NCBI GenBank assembly: GCA_000499405.2
Contig: HG738140.1
Span: 15,338,636-15,402,635 of the forward strand
Length of the DNA: 64,000 nucleotides
Source: Onchocerca volvulus
Taxonomy: Eukaryota > Nematoda > Chromadorea > Rhabditida > Onchocercidae
Direction: 5' to 3'
The notes beneath the pieces are model-generated. The model saw only the letters and a list, made by a program, of their open reading frames with translations. It ran no database searches and was not told the DNA's origin. Within the stretch, counting starts at the first letter, position 1. The number at the start of each line of letters is the position of its first letter. The translations under genes were made by a program, and so were the position numbers. Positions 1 to 14,500 of this stretch are shown one piece after another.

Positions 1-2040
1 TGGTAATAGATACAAATCAATTTTCCCCAATATGAACTGAAATAATTTCCACATATCCACAGATAAATTAAGTAACTAATGAATTTTTGCAAAATGACTT
101 TTTACCTTCGATAACTTTCTTATACCTTCCCATCTTAAATTTCTTTCTTCTTTAGAAATATGAGAATTGAATTTTTAAATAATTAAAAGACGATGCATGT
201 TTAAAGAGTATCAACCTAGTCCTAAAAAGATTGTTTACATAAGTATTGGGCGCGTAAAAATCAAACGGCCTGGACAGTTTGTCGGCTTGCAACTCCTTAT
301 GATGATTCCAGATTACATTAATCTGATAAATTTTAAATCAGTAAAGAACGAACCACGCAGTGATCATCAATTTGAAAAAGCACGACCACATAGAAGGAAC
401 TAGCGTTGGAGCAAGTTTTTACTATTTCTGCAGTTACTGAAAAAAAAAAAAAAAAGAAAAAAAAGAACAGAAGACGCCGACATAGTAATGATAAATCATT
501 TCTGCTACACAGGAGGAAAGCTTTCATAAATATTATTCGTTATTTAGAAATAATTTTGAATCATAAATACCTTGTTCTCCATAACCTCCATCGCTATTAC
601 ATATCATTATATCATATAAATTCACATCATACTCTTTTTTACCATTCTGGAATTCACATGTTATAAATTGATTATTTTTAGCCTCATGAGAATCCTAACA
701 GTATATCTGATTCATGAGCGTTTCGATTTGAATTTTAATGTATTATATAACTCCTCTGTTGAATAATATATCCATCGCTATAGTCATAAATAAAAAACTT
801 ATTCCAAAGTCCTTTACTATGATTAATATCGTGACCAGGTATTTAAACACATTTTCCGAAATATTCAAAAAATAAACAAACCACATAAACATGCAGTCTT
901 TTATCGTCGAAAAGTACATAAAAAAGAATATCATGATGAACCATGCATGATGCCAAGCTAACAACCAAGCTGAGTTGATGAGCTGCCTTCATGACCCTTT
1001 GCAATAATCCCTCACCTCTTATTACTTTTTCGTAACCTTTAACAACTTACTTCAACGCAGTAATGAAGATTAATTGTCGCTTAAACTGGATAACCTTTGA
1101 TATCATGATAAAACCTATGGCATAAAAAAAAGAACTAAATAGTGTTTAGATTAGCAGAATAAAACAAAAAAAAAAAAAAAATTCCAAAGTAACTGAAATA
1201 TTCAGAAGAAACCTTGGCCTCTATTCCCCGGTGCATAGCGCATCTGCACAAGAATAATCTGCCCATCAGCCAATGAATATAAGGCAGATGTACCATTATC
1301 TGCATGTACAATACTTGCGCGACAGGCAGTTCTTGATGATGTTAATTCGTAGCTGTCGTAATTATAGAGGAAGGTCTGATCTTCAGATAATTTCAGAACG
1401 GGTTGGACCTGAAAATACTCAAAAAAAAAAAGAATTACAGTATAGAATTTTGTATTTGTCACTTTATCTCAGTTTCATTAGATCACAGTATATAGTTCGT
1501 AATTTCCCCATCTTTTTTTTTTTGATCCTCCCATTCTCAGCATAGAAATCGATACTTTCTGATTTCCTAAAACCAAAATGCACAAAAGGATCAAGTGAAT
1601 GCGACCAGCAAATATGACCTCGTTTTTTTTTCGAATTCCAATCTCGAAAATAAATCGATAAAGGGCATTCTGGGTCGGTACTAATAATAGCAATTTATCA
1701 TGTGCAAAAGAGAATTGCGTTCCAGGTATAACATTAGCTGGGCTAAAATTTAAGCATAACGAAGCAAAATCGAATGAACGTTCGACGCTTCGTTCTTCTA
1801 AAAGTAACGATGATCGATTCGATCGCCTGCAATATTTTGATAAAATCACTTGATCCGAGCTATGTATGATCTGTTTTCCAAGATTACAAATTATATCTGA
1901 TCCACATTGCTCCTCGATCTTAATTTTCAAGATATAAGTATAAATCATTTCTTCATTCTTGCCCTTAAGAAGTGCAATTGACATTAATCTAATACAAAAC
2001 ATTACCAAAATATCTTGGCGTACTAAATACGAACTGTATA

Positions 2041-2078
<38 letters not shown>

Positions 2079-2290
2079 GAACTAGCCAAATAATGAAATG
2101 ATCGATCAAATCCGGTATATCCCGAAAGTCATACGATCCAACTGCAGGCTCAATTTCCTCATTGGTTAGTGTTTGCAGCTCTTTATCTATTTCACAATAC
2201 ATTCAAAAATATAAAATATCAAAAAAAAAAAAATTAACTGCAAAAACCTCAAGATATTCCGAATTGTATCTTTCAGACATCTTTAAATAT
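1..2290 (-). CDS. NUP160: Nup160 nucleoporin, N-terminal part (partial, runs off left edge)
   Basis: Scaffold nucleoporin of the outer-ring Nup107-160 (Y) complex; this part is the start of its beta-propeller. Recognised from memory of the human protein by order and spacing of conserved stretches. An exon ending at 1619 encodes NVIPGTQFSFAHDKLLLLVP, like the human 'VLPG...ETQNRVIILM' stretch. Exon 1213-1408 encodes SALYSLADGQIILVQM, and exon 882-1036 encodes GLLQRVMKAA and SCMVHHDILFYVLFDDKRLHVYV. Exon phases 1408-1213 to 1036-882 join cleanly. Further exons near 345-450 (SSFYVVVLFQIDD) and 200-330 (INVIWNHHKELQADKL) fit the next human segments, but their borders are not resolved. The start is uncertain: ATGs at 2202 and about 2281 are both possible. 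A 33-A run (2043-2075) lies in the first intron. The remaining gene lies beyond base 1. Identification is firm at family level; exon edges are approximate. Confidence 0.8.
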
Positions 2291-5200
2291 ATGCAAGCTT
2301 AGCTGGCTAAACGATAATAAAAAAAAAGTCAAGATTGTCAGAAAAAAGTAAAAAGAAGAGAAATATTACTTGAAATGTGAATCACCCGAATAGGATGGGA
2401 TATATAAGTTGCAGCAAATGCAAGTTCTTCTCCCTTCAGGCAATCAGTCATACCTGGTAGCCCTGAAATATCACATTACTCATAAATCTATTCAGAAGCT
2501 AATATTTCCAATTTATTCGAAAATTATTAGCATCAAGTCATCCGAAAACTTACAACTTCAGATTATCCAGAAAGTGATAATTCTAAGTGATTAGAAATTG
2601 ACTATCAGTGAACTGGGAATTTACAGGCTACTAGTTTAAGAACAGTTTAAGAACTGCCGACTCCAATACAATTCACGAACTATCGAGAAATCGAGGAACC
2701 TCACCCTCCCAATCCTCAACTCCCAACCAAATATGCCGCCAGCTCGTTCTGCATTTCCTTGCTGTCCCTATGAAAATTCTGCGTCCCAGGCGAAGAGTTA
2801 CTGCACTTGATACTTGCTTACGATACGTAGTCTCATCTTTTGAAATTCCGATTCTGGGTATTACTGGCGATAATTACCGTACTTGAGACTTTGCCCCTAT
2901 TTTACGCAACTCACTAGGACTACTGTAACATACCGTATGCAGGAATATAAGCCAGGCATCGTCCTAACTCATCCAAAAACAAAAAGGTATGACTCATGCC
3001 TAGTTATTTCGATTTTCACGTCTAGCAATGCACAAGTCTAAATTTGATTGCAAATTAACTATGCGATGCAATAACTTAGTTATCAATGGTATTACATCGT
3101 GTCGAAATCAATAATATCGTTATCAAAGGAATTGCAAAATTAATTGTGTAGAAAGTATGAGAAATAATCAATTGAAGATTTCCATTTGTCATTATGAGGC
3201 AATGAAAAATTCAGATATAACAAATTAACTCTAAAAATTGAATAAAAAAATATTTGAAAATGTCCAGTGATGATTTCATTGGTAAAATGTGATAAGCATA
3301 TGATAAGACTAGTGAAATTAATCGAATTTGATAATAGATCTTGGCATAAATTATCAAAAGTATATTTCAAATTTAAGTATTTATTTTTTATCAGAAAAAA
3401 AAAATCAAATGCACCACTTGAATGTCTCATAACGAGTTTTTTTGGATCAAAATTTAAAAAATTTTTCACTCATATTTTGAGACATTACTTGGCATCGTTA
3501 TTCGGTATCAAAAAAGATATTTATTTGCTACTTTTTATTATCATTATTATTATGATAAACTTATCAGATGTTCTGAAATAGGCTTATCGTTCAGGCCTTC
3601 AGATCCCAGAACTGTCTGCAAAGTTTTAACTAATAAACTTTTTTGGACAAGTTTCATTTTGCGAATCTTTTCATTCACCTTTGTAATTGGGCAATGGATC
3701 TACGGCAGCTTCAACCGTGCAAGTATAAGCTATTTCCTTATATTACATGATTTTTTTCCGATAAATTTTGGTGAAATTTGATAATATTGATATTCAAAAT
3801 GAAACTAATTAATTATGCAATCCAAAATAAACGATGCAGAAAACGGCAGATTGCATGAAATAGAAAACTGAAAATATTTGTTGATTGCATTCATCTTGAT
3901 ATCATTTTTCTCGCATATTTGGAATTTTCTGGATATAGAGAGTATTATCGCGGATTTTTCGATTATATAAATCAGTAAATTGTTATTTATATATTAGAAA
4001 CGGATAATTTGCTTTTCATTTTCCCTGGAAGTGTGAGTTTTCCTTCAATCTTTCATTGAAGCTTTTCATTTTATAATGCTAACGAAGGCGTGAGAAGTTT
4101 ACTCCAGAGCTATATCATATTTGAGCGATGTGTGATAACATCAGTAATCATTTTATTTGATATCTAATCCTAGTATCAGCATATTGTTGTCCAAGGCTTC
4201 TTTTCTTATCTGGTAGATATCATCATTTGATCGGTAATTCGCGATCATATCAATATAATTTGGTGATTATCTATAAAATGCATGAAATTATCAGCACTAC
4301 ACTATCACATGACCCAATAGTAGTATTTGATGCCGACATCAAATATTCGATTATCAGTGATTAAAGATAATAATAAATGTAGCTATAATGCAATGAGTTA
4401 GTTTACTGTCCCATCCCTTTTTACCTTACTCGAACACATTACTAAATTCGTACTGTAACTGTTGTCGCTGTAGTACTGTAACTATTATCACTATGCTATC
4501 AGTCGCTTCCTGTACTCATATTGTACATGATATCATTGTTGAGTGAGATTTTTTCATGCTAATATTTTCTGCTGACAAACCGTCTGCTGAACGATTAGCC
4601 TATCGTAGTAGTATTTGAATTACTGTTACAGTATCATTGTAATTAAACAGATAATGAATAAAAGGTAATTTATACTTCTTTCTTTTACTCAATTAAAAGT
4701 CAAGCAAAATTTCAAATGATAATGTGGAGAGTTTATTATTCAGATAAGAATATTATCATTAATACAATTATTATGTTTAATTATTAATTATATCAATTAT
4801 TATGTTTAATTATTATGTATATATTTAATTATATGTATTCCTGACTAATTATTATATTTTTTTTCTCTAATATATGTCACTATAATGTTTATTTCTGCTT
4901 CTGGTTATATCAACTGGACTTCCTGAAAGATATGATGGTCAATAATTTTAACAAAATTCTTTTCCTTATCATTTATATGTTTTGAAATCGATTTCGAGTA
5001 AGGGACATCTTCCTTTCCCCCTTTTTTTTTTTTTTTTTAGCAATGATCACAATTATCTTATGATTATTTTTTGCATTCTATACATCGAATGGTATTAATT
5101 CCTCGAAAAAAAAGAAAAAGCAGCTTGACACCTTGACATTTTGAGGTAGAAAGAGAATTGACTGGAAACCTTCTTAATGAAAGGAAAACCTTCTTTTTTT

Positions 5201-6861
5201 TCTTAACGAAAAAAAAATGATGGACCATTTTCAATACGATTAATTAAGAGAAAATGGAATCATTGAGGAAATTAAACTAAGTTAATTAAAAGGATGGTAT
5301 GTTTCCTCCTTTCACTTAATTACCATTAAATCTCCGCTTCTCATCGATATCGAGAGATACCAATGGATCGGGTGCAAAAGCGCCAGCTAATTATATTTTT
5401 GAAACGACAATTTTCATGAGGATACTGTTGCACATGCAAATGGATACTACCGTGATATGCGTGGTCACAACAATTCCGGATGAGCTAATTTTTCAGGAAT
5501 AAGGTTTACGTTTTATTTGTGATCGTCTAGATGTGAGCGTTTTCGTGTACGTATTTTATGCAGTATTATAGATAAACGTTAAAATGATTCATGCGCTTGA
5601 CAACGTCATTAATTGAATTAAAATATATAAGCTGTATGATAATTTTTAATACTAGTTTGAAATACTTGCATAAGTCATCATTTATAGTTAGCAACGTTCC
5701 CGTATAGTTGAAAAAATTGAACATATTTACATAAATATATTCTCATCACTTGCTTTACGTAGTTTTGCCCTTACTATAATCACGAGAATTCTCCTGATCA
5801 CGGAATGTTATTACAGTACCCGATATTACCGCTTCCGGCTTCTTCTGTGTATTCATAGTTTGCACCTGTTAATAAGACCAAATAATATAAAATGGTAAAA
5901 ATAAAAGTAAAGATAGAAATATATCTGCTGTATTTCATACTCGAGATAATTCCCATGCATGAATTATGTCGGAAGCAACAATAAGTTCATAATTATTGCT
6001 TTTGAAATTAACAGGAAAAATTATTTGCCGTATTTAATTGTATATTTTGATTTTCAATCCATTTGATTCCTCTTGTCTTCGTTAATTGATGTTTAATTGA
6101 AGTGGAGATGATATGTTGTAATCATTCAAGTAATGTTTTTTTCGCTCTCTTACCGCACTAATAATTTGTATAATTTGCGCGACAATAAATATATCTGGAA
6201 TGAATTTAGGAATTGAAATCAATAGATTTCTCTTTCCGAACAGCGACTATCATCTCATACATCCATCGTCGAAAACAACCGAAACTCACCCGACGAGGAT
6301 ATACCATCTCACGAGGTTTTATCTTATTTCTCTCTTTTTTTCTCCTTTTTTTTTGTTGTGATATGTATTCAGCGATAATATTCGGATATGTCACAACTTA
6401 TCGGCCATAATAAATCGATTGTTTTGGGTAATAACACGATGATTTGCAAGAATGGAGGTTTTCATTTTTATAGAAGTGTCCAGGATATTATTTCGTTTCC
6501 ATCAGCTTCCCAGTTTGATTGTCTTTCGTGGCAAATCATGTCATCATAGCAGTGTTTTTGCGATTTGCCTGAGGATTCCGGAATGGGTTCCCAGTATGAC
6601 ACTTCTTATTTTTGCATAACTATAGTTTTCAGGTCGACAGTTTGAGTGTTGGATGCGAATATTTTGTAAGAAGACAGTGAATAGTAAGTACATTGTAAAC
6701 ACAAAATAGGTTTTCAGTAGTGGGAAATCATTAGCCTGGATAAGTAGCATGAATTTGATATATTTGTATTTTCGGTGGAGTAGAGGCGAATGGTAAGAAG
6801 TTCTCGTATTTTCGAGGTAGTGTTTGGCAGAAAGTTACGTCGAGTACGTGATGGAACCACC
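2291..6861. other. Intergenic spacer between Nup160 and MFSD14
   Basis: No exon chain is convincing on either strand. Around 2690-3000 base composition is clearly less AT-rich than the rest, which suits promoter/5' sequence of the minus-strand Nup160 gene. The rest is AT-rich with T or A runs (for example 5022-5038) and short repeats of TTAATTATTA type near 4755-4840. Open frames at 3140-3581 and 6206-6410 lie on both strands at once, are dominated by AT-biased residues and have no splice partners. Confidence 0.6.
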
Positions 6862-9800
6862 ATGGGCTGCAGTGAAGCCAGTGTTCATCACGCAGTAATC
6901 GTCATTTTCCTCGAATATTTCGCTTGGGGATTACTTACTGTACCAGTAATTAATGTTCGTTTTTATTGATTTATTGATATTTTATTCTTTCATTTTTTAT
7001 GTCTTTTTTGGTAGTCATCATTCTTCTGTCGAAGACAAATTAGAGATTCGTGATGGACGCAGCACTTTATATGGTCATTGGAGATGCAAATGAATAAATG
7101 TGGATATTCGGGAGTCTTTTATAGAAAGACTATTTTCTGTTCATTTTTTTTATAGGAAGGATATCTTGAAGTGAATTATTGATTAATAAATTATGTAAAC
7201 AATCGAAACAAATCATTCCCAAGTCTATCTTGAATGCTTCATCTTGATATAATAGTTCGATTAAGAGTTAGTGTAATAATTGCTGTTAATGTTTTCATGA
7301 GTGTAATATAAATTCGTAATTCACTGTTGTCTGAGAAATTTTGCAGGCACTGGCGAATACGTTCCCGACTAATAAATTTTTAATGAATGGTTTGATTCTT
7401 GGTATAAAAGGGCTGCTTTCATTTCTAAGTGCACCGTTGCTTGGTGCTATATCGGATAAATGGGGACGCAAGTCATTTTTGCTGCTTACTGTATTTTTCA
7501 CATGCTTGCCTATACCGTGTCTTAAAATTAGTCCATGGTAATTCTTTAATGTTTTGAACGTTTTTATAAAAGATGAGAATCAGAAAGATTCAAGAGTTAA
7601 AGAAGGTCATATTTCGCATCATACTTTTTGTTCCTTTAATTCACTAGATAAATACTCAAAAAAGAAGCATCGATGTTCTAATGGTGGATTTCAATCATTG
7701 TTTCAGGTGGTATTTTGCTCTTTTTTCTATTAGTGGTCTATTTTCGATAACATTCAGTGTTGTACTTGCTTATGTGGCAGACATTACCGATAAATCTGAT
7801 CGTTCAACAGCATATGGCCTTATTTCTGCCACATTTGCAGCATCTTTAATTACATCACCAGCGCTTGGAGCATGGATTTCAGAGTCGTGGGGTGATGATA
7901 TCGTCGTTTTACTTGTATGTTTATTACAAACATTCTCACTAATACTTTTTAAAAGATAGGATCGTTATTGATTATGACTTGTTCATAAATTATTTCAAAT
8001 AATACAAATATATTGAAAAGCAAAAAAGAAAGAAGGAAATTGATCCCATTATTGATAATAATTTTAGGCTACAGCAATTGCAAGTTTGGATGTATTATTT
8101 ATATTACTGGTAGTGCCAGAATCATTACCTTGTCGTAATGGACGAATAGTCGATGCAATTCGTTGGCAGACAGCTGATCCATTTGCAACATTACGAATTG
8201 TTTGGGAGGATCGTTTGGTGCTTCACTTGGCTGCTATTATTTTTTTAAGTTATCTTCCTGAAGCCGGTCAATTTTCTTGTTTTTTCGTTTATTTAAAACT
8301 TGTAGTTGGTTTCACTCCGGAAGCAGTCGCCATTTTCATCGGTAAGTAATCGTAATAGTATTGTTCCTATCTCTCTTATTTTTAGAGTAAAATTGAACAT
8401 GGTGATGATTGTTTCATTTTGATAAGTAAAAATTGAGGAAAAGTGGAAACTTTGCTGTTTGTATGGCTATATCCGATTAGGTCATCGTGGCAGTTTCAGT
8501 ATACAGTTGCTTTATTTCGCTAGGATGTAGCATTACGGATATCCGCATTTTGGTGATAGTGCTTAAAACTTGACAAGTGTGTGATTTTGCACTGGAATCA
8601 ATTATGTTTATATGTCAGTTTACTCCGTGGTTGATAATCTTAATTGTAGCTCACGTTACCGAGAGAGCCATCTGCATCATTTGAAATCTTAGATAATAAT
8701 TTGTTGAAAAGACTATCATAGCACATATTAATTTATTTTTAGGGCTTGTTGGTATATTATCTGTTGTTGCTCAAACTGGCATACTTTTCCTTCTTACTAG
8801 CACTGTTGGCACGAAATATACAATAACTCTTGGCCTGTCCTTTCAATTTGCTCAATTATTATGGTCAGTTTGAGAAACATTGATTGATTTTCGAAAAGTT
8901 TCATGTCCAAGACAAAAGCTTATCCATCCCTATTTTTCGCTATATATAAATAATATTCTATTTTTCGCTATATATAAATAATACATTTTAAATAATTATT
9001 CAGGTATGGTTTGGGTACTAAGTATTGGATGATGTGGGCTGCAGGTTTGCTAGTGGCAATGAGTCAGTTGATTTATCCATCAATTAGTGCATTTGTTAGT
9101 ATACATAGCGATTGTGATAAGCAAGGAACTGTACAGGGTGTTATCACTGGTGTCCGTGGTTTATGTCAAGGTTATATACTTTCTTTGATAATTGTTTTGA
9201 ATCATATATCTTTTAAAAATCTTTAATTTGTAACTCAAGAATTTTTTCACTGATGCAATTTTTTCCGAAAGATTTTAGAGAGAAAACTTTGAGAATTTAC
9301 AGAAATGATATCGCTTAGCTACTTCAAAATCTTAGTTTTACAAACATATGGCTTCGTAATGTGAAAGGGGTTAAGAATTAAGAAGAAGTGAAAATTTTAG
9401 AGAATGAAAAAGTAAAAATGTTTATGGTTCTTATTATTTATCCTTTCTTTTTTTCGTCCTTCTTTTACAAATGAGTATCTTTTAGGTTTGGGTCCAGCCT
9501 TATTTGGTTTTATATTTTATTTATTTAATATGGATTTAAATATGGATAGCGAAGGTATCGGTCATGTCGGAATACCCCCTTTTCCGGCACCTCGCATAAG
9601 AATTCAGCCAATCATTTCATCGCGTCAAAATGCAACTTCAGTAGAGAAATTGGCATTTAACTGGGTAAATGTTTCTTAGATCTGAGAAGCCCGAAGTGCT
9701 ATAATAATCTACAATGTCTGGAAATATTGCTGTTTACATTTTGTAGCAATTAAAATAATCGTACTTACGAAATAAATGAAGATAGTTCCAGAAATTAATC

Positions 9801-9968
9801 CCAGGACCGCCATTTTTTTTCGGTTCGTTAATGGTACTGCTCGCCTTATTTGTGAATTCATCGCTGCCAAAGGTGCCATCAGTGAACACTAGATTCTTCC
9901 GACGCCCAAGCGCTACATGTAGTCGGCAATCATCGGAAGATGCTTCTCATTTACTTCTGAACTCATAG
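6862..9968 (+). CDS. MFSD14: MFSD14/HIAT1-like major facilitator transporter
   Basis: Twelve-helix major facilitator family protein related to vertebrate MFSD14A/B (hippocampus-abundant transcript), a Golgi/endosomal solute carrier of poorly known substrate. Exons: 6862-6954, 7347-7537, 7707-7914, 8068-8341, 8743-8863, 9004-9170, 9486-9664, 9792-9968; they total 1410 bp, giving 469 residues against about 490 in human. Near-identical landmarks are HHAVIVIFLEYFAWGLLT (helix 1), GLLSFLSAPLLGAISDKWGR (MFS loop 2-3 motif with D-x-x-G-R), KSFLLLTVFFTC, YVADIT, YGLISATFAASL, SYLPEAGQFS, YWMMWAAG and GLGPALFGFIFYLF. The ATG at 6862 is chosen because it opens directly into the first conserved helix; an upstream ATG (6851) is in another frame. 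The cytosolic N-terminus is therefore shorter than in vertebrates, or an upstream exon was missed. The tail after the last helix is short and serine-rich. Confidence 0.95.
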
Positions 9969-11545
9969 ATTATCTTTGGGTAATTCTTCCTTAAAGCATC
10001 ATATAATATATTGAAATGAAATATATGTATAATCAGAGAAAAAAGAATTCAATGAAATTAGAACTGCTAGGACTGTTTAGTTCTTATAAATTCTTATAAA
10101 GTTACCTTATTTCATTCAACCACTCAATACAGTGATATTACTGAAGTGATTAGCAAATAGTTTTTAATCACCAAACCATGCAAGTTTCTTCAAAAAAACT
10201 GAAATTTTTTCAAAATGCTGTGTGTTATTATTTGATTTCGAATTATCGTGATACTGATGTATATATTTACAGTACGTTCCGAACTTACCGCAAATACCGT
10301 CGAAAAGTGTGCAACGATGATTATTAAACTTTACTAGCTTGCTTGGTGAAGATTTTTAATTATTAGGAATACTAGGCTCTAGAGGATCTGAAAATGTGTT
10401 TGTAAAAAATGATGTTGATAACGTTGATTGTGTATGTTGTTCGGTATATGAGAACGGTGGTAATTTGCTCATCTTTATTATTTTGTGTATATCTGGGTAT
10501 CTTTATTTCTTTCTTATTTTTCATCAAAAAAATTGAATACTAGTATTTTAGCTTATACATTGCTTCTATGTACTTTGTGATTCTCCACAGATTTTCTCTT
10601 ATTGTCATCTGCATGGCATCTCTCTAAATCTGAATCTCTTTTCACTTTATTTTATTCATATTTTTCATGAAATTTGTGGCGTGTAGCATTAAAATGTTTC
10701 TTTATGCAAATTATTGGCAAGTATATGTATATCAATTTTGTAGTTTTGAATTTCGTAACAACACTTCGCCGTTATGCGAAATTCGAATCTTAGATGATAG
10801 TAGTTTTAGCTATAAGCTATGTGCCTTTCGGGATTTTTTGACTTTTTTTTCACATCTTTTTCCAGTTGAATTTTTGGTCAAGTATAAAGTGGAGAAACTG
10901 ATAAATTTGATCAAGGTTTGAATGTTATGCTCGTAGATTTTACACAAACTATTGTGACAATTTTTTTTTTTCTGGATTATGTCTTATAATCCAAAAAGGT
11001 CAAACATATGTTTTATATGTTGTGAATTTATGAAAAGAAATTGAGTAAAAAGAATATGCTATCAAATGATTATATATTTGTTAACCGGTATATGCAAAGT
11101 CCATTATGCATTTCTCATGAAAAAACGGGCATCGTATTGTACGGTTACTTGAATCTTCAGTTATGCCAAACATATATCTTGCCGACTTTTGGTACCAGTT
11201 GTTTCTTTCGCTATTTAAAACGTAATTTCCAACGACAAACATAATCTCTTAGGATAGAATGGTAGTTATTATCATGTTTGCTTGCTTTGCTTTTGTTTGT
11301 TTTAAGTATCATATCCGAATCATTGACTTGATTTGATATCAACTCCGACGAATTTTTTGTTTGCCATGCAGTGGTGTTTTATGTAACAAGCCGTCAAGTT
11401 TAACCATTTTTAATTGGTCATCTCAATTTTTAATTTATGGATTAGTTTTAGGCGTGTTAAAGATTGTTCATTTGTGCAGAAAGGGAATAGTACGATAGTT
11501 ATTTCCGTCAATTCTTATCGTTTTTTGGAGAAAAAAAAAAAAAAA
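9969..11545. other. Intergenic spacer MFSD14-NOL6
   Basis: AT-rich and without a supported gene. Small open frames at 10667-10921 and 11041-11244 lack family signals and splice partners, and are probably chance or part of the MFSD14 3' UTR. A 16-A run immediately precedes the NOL6 start codon. Confidence 0.55.
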
Positions 11546-14500
11546 ATGAAACGAAAAGGAGACGACGATACATTGGAACAAATTGATCGGAAGCGTGAAA
11601 AACGGCGATTAATATGCATGCAAATTGATGATTACATTGAAGAGATCAAGTTACCCAGTGCGGGAAGATGTAAACTAGAAGCATTAGCTGAATTCGTGAA
11701 AAATGCTATTTATGCAGCTAAGGAAGCAGAAGTTGCTTTCAAGGTTGGCTATCTTACGTATATTATTAGTTGCAATCCGTTTGTATGAGTTGTCTGAGAT
11801 CAAGTGAATACACGTTTAACAAGTGACATGTAATCTTTTTTGTCAAGCATTTCAAACTTTGTTATTCGTAATAACTGTCAGCTGCTATCAGATAATATTT
11901 TTTGCATTTGAAGTTTTGATTAAAGTCAGAATTTATATTATTTGTATGCATTTCATTTTTCAGATGGACGATTTGGAGGAATTGCATTTAGGCAAAATTC
12001 GTTTCCCATTATCGTTACCGTTTGGTTTGGAATTAAGTAGTGTTAAATCATCTTGTAATTGTCGTTGGATCCATCCGGATAAAATCGAGATTTTGGGCAG
12101 TTGGCGTGTTGGTCATCAGACAAAAATGGAGCCTGTTTTGGATCTCATCATTATTATACCTCAAGTTCATATATTTTTTTGCTCTTTTTTTCAGATTTTC
12201 ATTTCAGTTTTTTTTTTATATTCATTTTATTTTTTTTCAATTTTTTTATATTCATTTCAGATTTTCATTTCAATTTTTTTTTTTTTGGTTTAAAAATTTT
12301 TTTGAATATTTCAGAATTATTTTGGTTCACGCGATTACCTCAATTTTGCATATTTCGTTAAACGTGCTCACTATATTTGCCAGGTAGCACGGATTTTGAT
12401 AAAAACAGGGATTTCAGTAAAATTTGGATTGGATCACTTCGATAGATTGAAACCGCTATTGTTTGTCTCAAATGAAGATGGTGTCTTTTTTTTTATTATT
12501 ATCTGTGCTTAGTATTTTTATTTCGAAAAAGCCAAAAAATTTTTTTGTTGTTTTTGGAAGAAAAATAAAGAAGTTCGAGAATTTGAAACTCTGAATTGAA
12601 AATCTAAGAAACTTCTTCATATTCTAATTAATTGAAATTTGTTCCATTTCAGGATCTGAAAATGATGGATTTTTGCGGATTCATTTTGCACCTCCACGAG
12701 GATTCACCAAGATTTCTCGATTTCGTCCAGAAAATAATAACTTGAGACCCTCTTTCTGTTCTCTTCATTTCGGATCTCTTGGTTAGTAAGTGCAGTCTCT
12801 TAAATTTCATTATTCGTCAGCCATAGAAGAGGATAAACGAGACTGATAGAAAATGTTATGAAAAAAAAAGACAAAAGTCATCATTACTGTCACTAGCACA
12901 AAATATGCCTGACTGGGATATAAAATTCACTGTTCGAGCAATCGGCATCTTTTAATTGTAGATCTATTGTTTTTATTTGTTATTCCAAAGTAATAATTAA
13001 GCTGTTACAGGTATTGATACACCTACACCGGTTTATAATTCAAAAATATTAATTGATATGTTACGCGAAGAAATTGAATCTAAACATGAAGCTTTTTTCC
13101 GTGAAAAACCGATCTTTTTAAAAGCTTTCATTATGATACGTTCATGGATGCTTCAAAGGGGTTTCATCCAGGTATTTTTTTTGCTTCTCTTCGTCTGGTA
13201 TTTTATTCTACTTTTTTTCAGAAATTAATTGGAATGAAAGACAGTTGTTTTTCTGCTTTGATTTAAGATCGAATAAATTTTTGGCCCATAATAGCTGATT
13301 AAGCTGATTATTTCTTCATTCTTTTTTTTTTTTTTGTCAGTTGATTGTTCTTTCATTGCAAATCTTTCTCGGTTCAAAATTCATTTTAATTCCAAAATTA
13401 TATATTCGAAGTCAAGAGAGTATTTAGGAATACTTTTGGCAAAAAAAAAATCTTTTGTCGTTCTCAAAATATGTATTTTTTTTTTTTAATTCTAGAGAAT
13501 TGATAACTTTTCGGATTTGCTATTAGCTTCGTGGCTTATGTACATTAACCTGCAAGAAGTTTCCTTTGCTCAAGCATCTGTTTTCGACATTATTATTGGA
13601 TTTTTCTCTTCTATCAGTGAGTTCATTTTTTGTCGTCTCTTGAATCAAATAGAAAGAGAAATTTATCATTTCGAAATGATAGAAAAAAAAAAGAAATGTA
13701 CATTTCTTATCTCCATTTTTGAGACATTTAATCTTAAACAGTCTAACCAGAATTTACATGTGTAAAATGATATTTCAGTATCAACAAACTGGAAAGAGTC
13801 TCGTTTGAGTTTATGTGATAATGACGCATTATATTCACAATTCTCATCACATTACGACTTTGTATTCCTCGATCATACAGGATATCTCAATTTGGCTGCA
13901 TCTTTGAGCGTTACTACTATGGAACAGATTCGTGCTTCTGCTACTGATGCCATAACAAAAATGAATACTTTCAGTGAATTTGATCATCTTTTTGTGAATA
14001 GTCATCCTTTTACTTCAGTTTTCGACCAGTATATTAGGTATTATTTTCGGAAATTTTCATTTCACTTCTGTTTTTCACCGCATTTTGAGTGCAACATTTT
14101 ATAAAGGTGTTAAAATAATTTTCTTTTTTAAGGATACGATTACCTCAACTATATCTGCAGAATACTTTTCAAAAAATGTGCAGTGCAGAGTGCGTAAGCA
14201 CTTGCAACGACTTGTTGTTTTTATTCAAACGCAAACTAATTCCATTGCTAAAAGAGGGTTTGTCGGATAGGATTGTGAATTTCGATTTTCTTGTATCAGA
14301 TCAACAGGGCACAATGGTAAGTTTATCAATTTTAGCGATGTATTTCATGATGCTTTTTCGAGATATAAATATTTAATCTAAAAGAAAAGTCTATTTCTAG
14401 AATTTTACCTTTATGCCAAGGACGATTCGAAAAAAAAAAATAGCAAGAAAATTTCAAATGACGATTTACTTCATTAAAAATCATCTTTGAATGGGAAAGG

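Noticed and set aside
197..403. Plus-strand open frame that vaguely recalls Nup160
   Set aside because: The Nup160 exons run on the minus strand through the same bases with better ordered matches; the plus frame is a shadow.
6206..6410. Overlapping open frames on both strands before MFSD14
   Set aside because: No splice partners, no family signal, and both strands are equally open.
10667..11244. Two small frames between MFSD14 and NOL6
   Set aside because: Isolated, AT-biased and without acceptors in phase.
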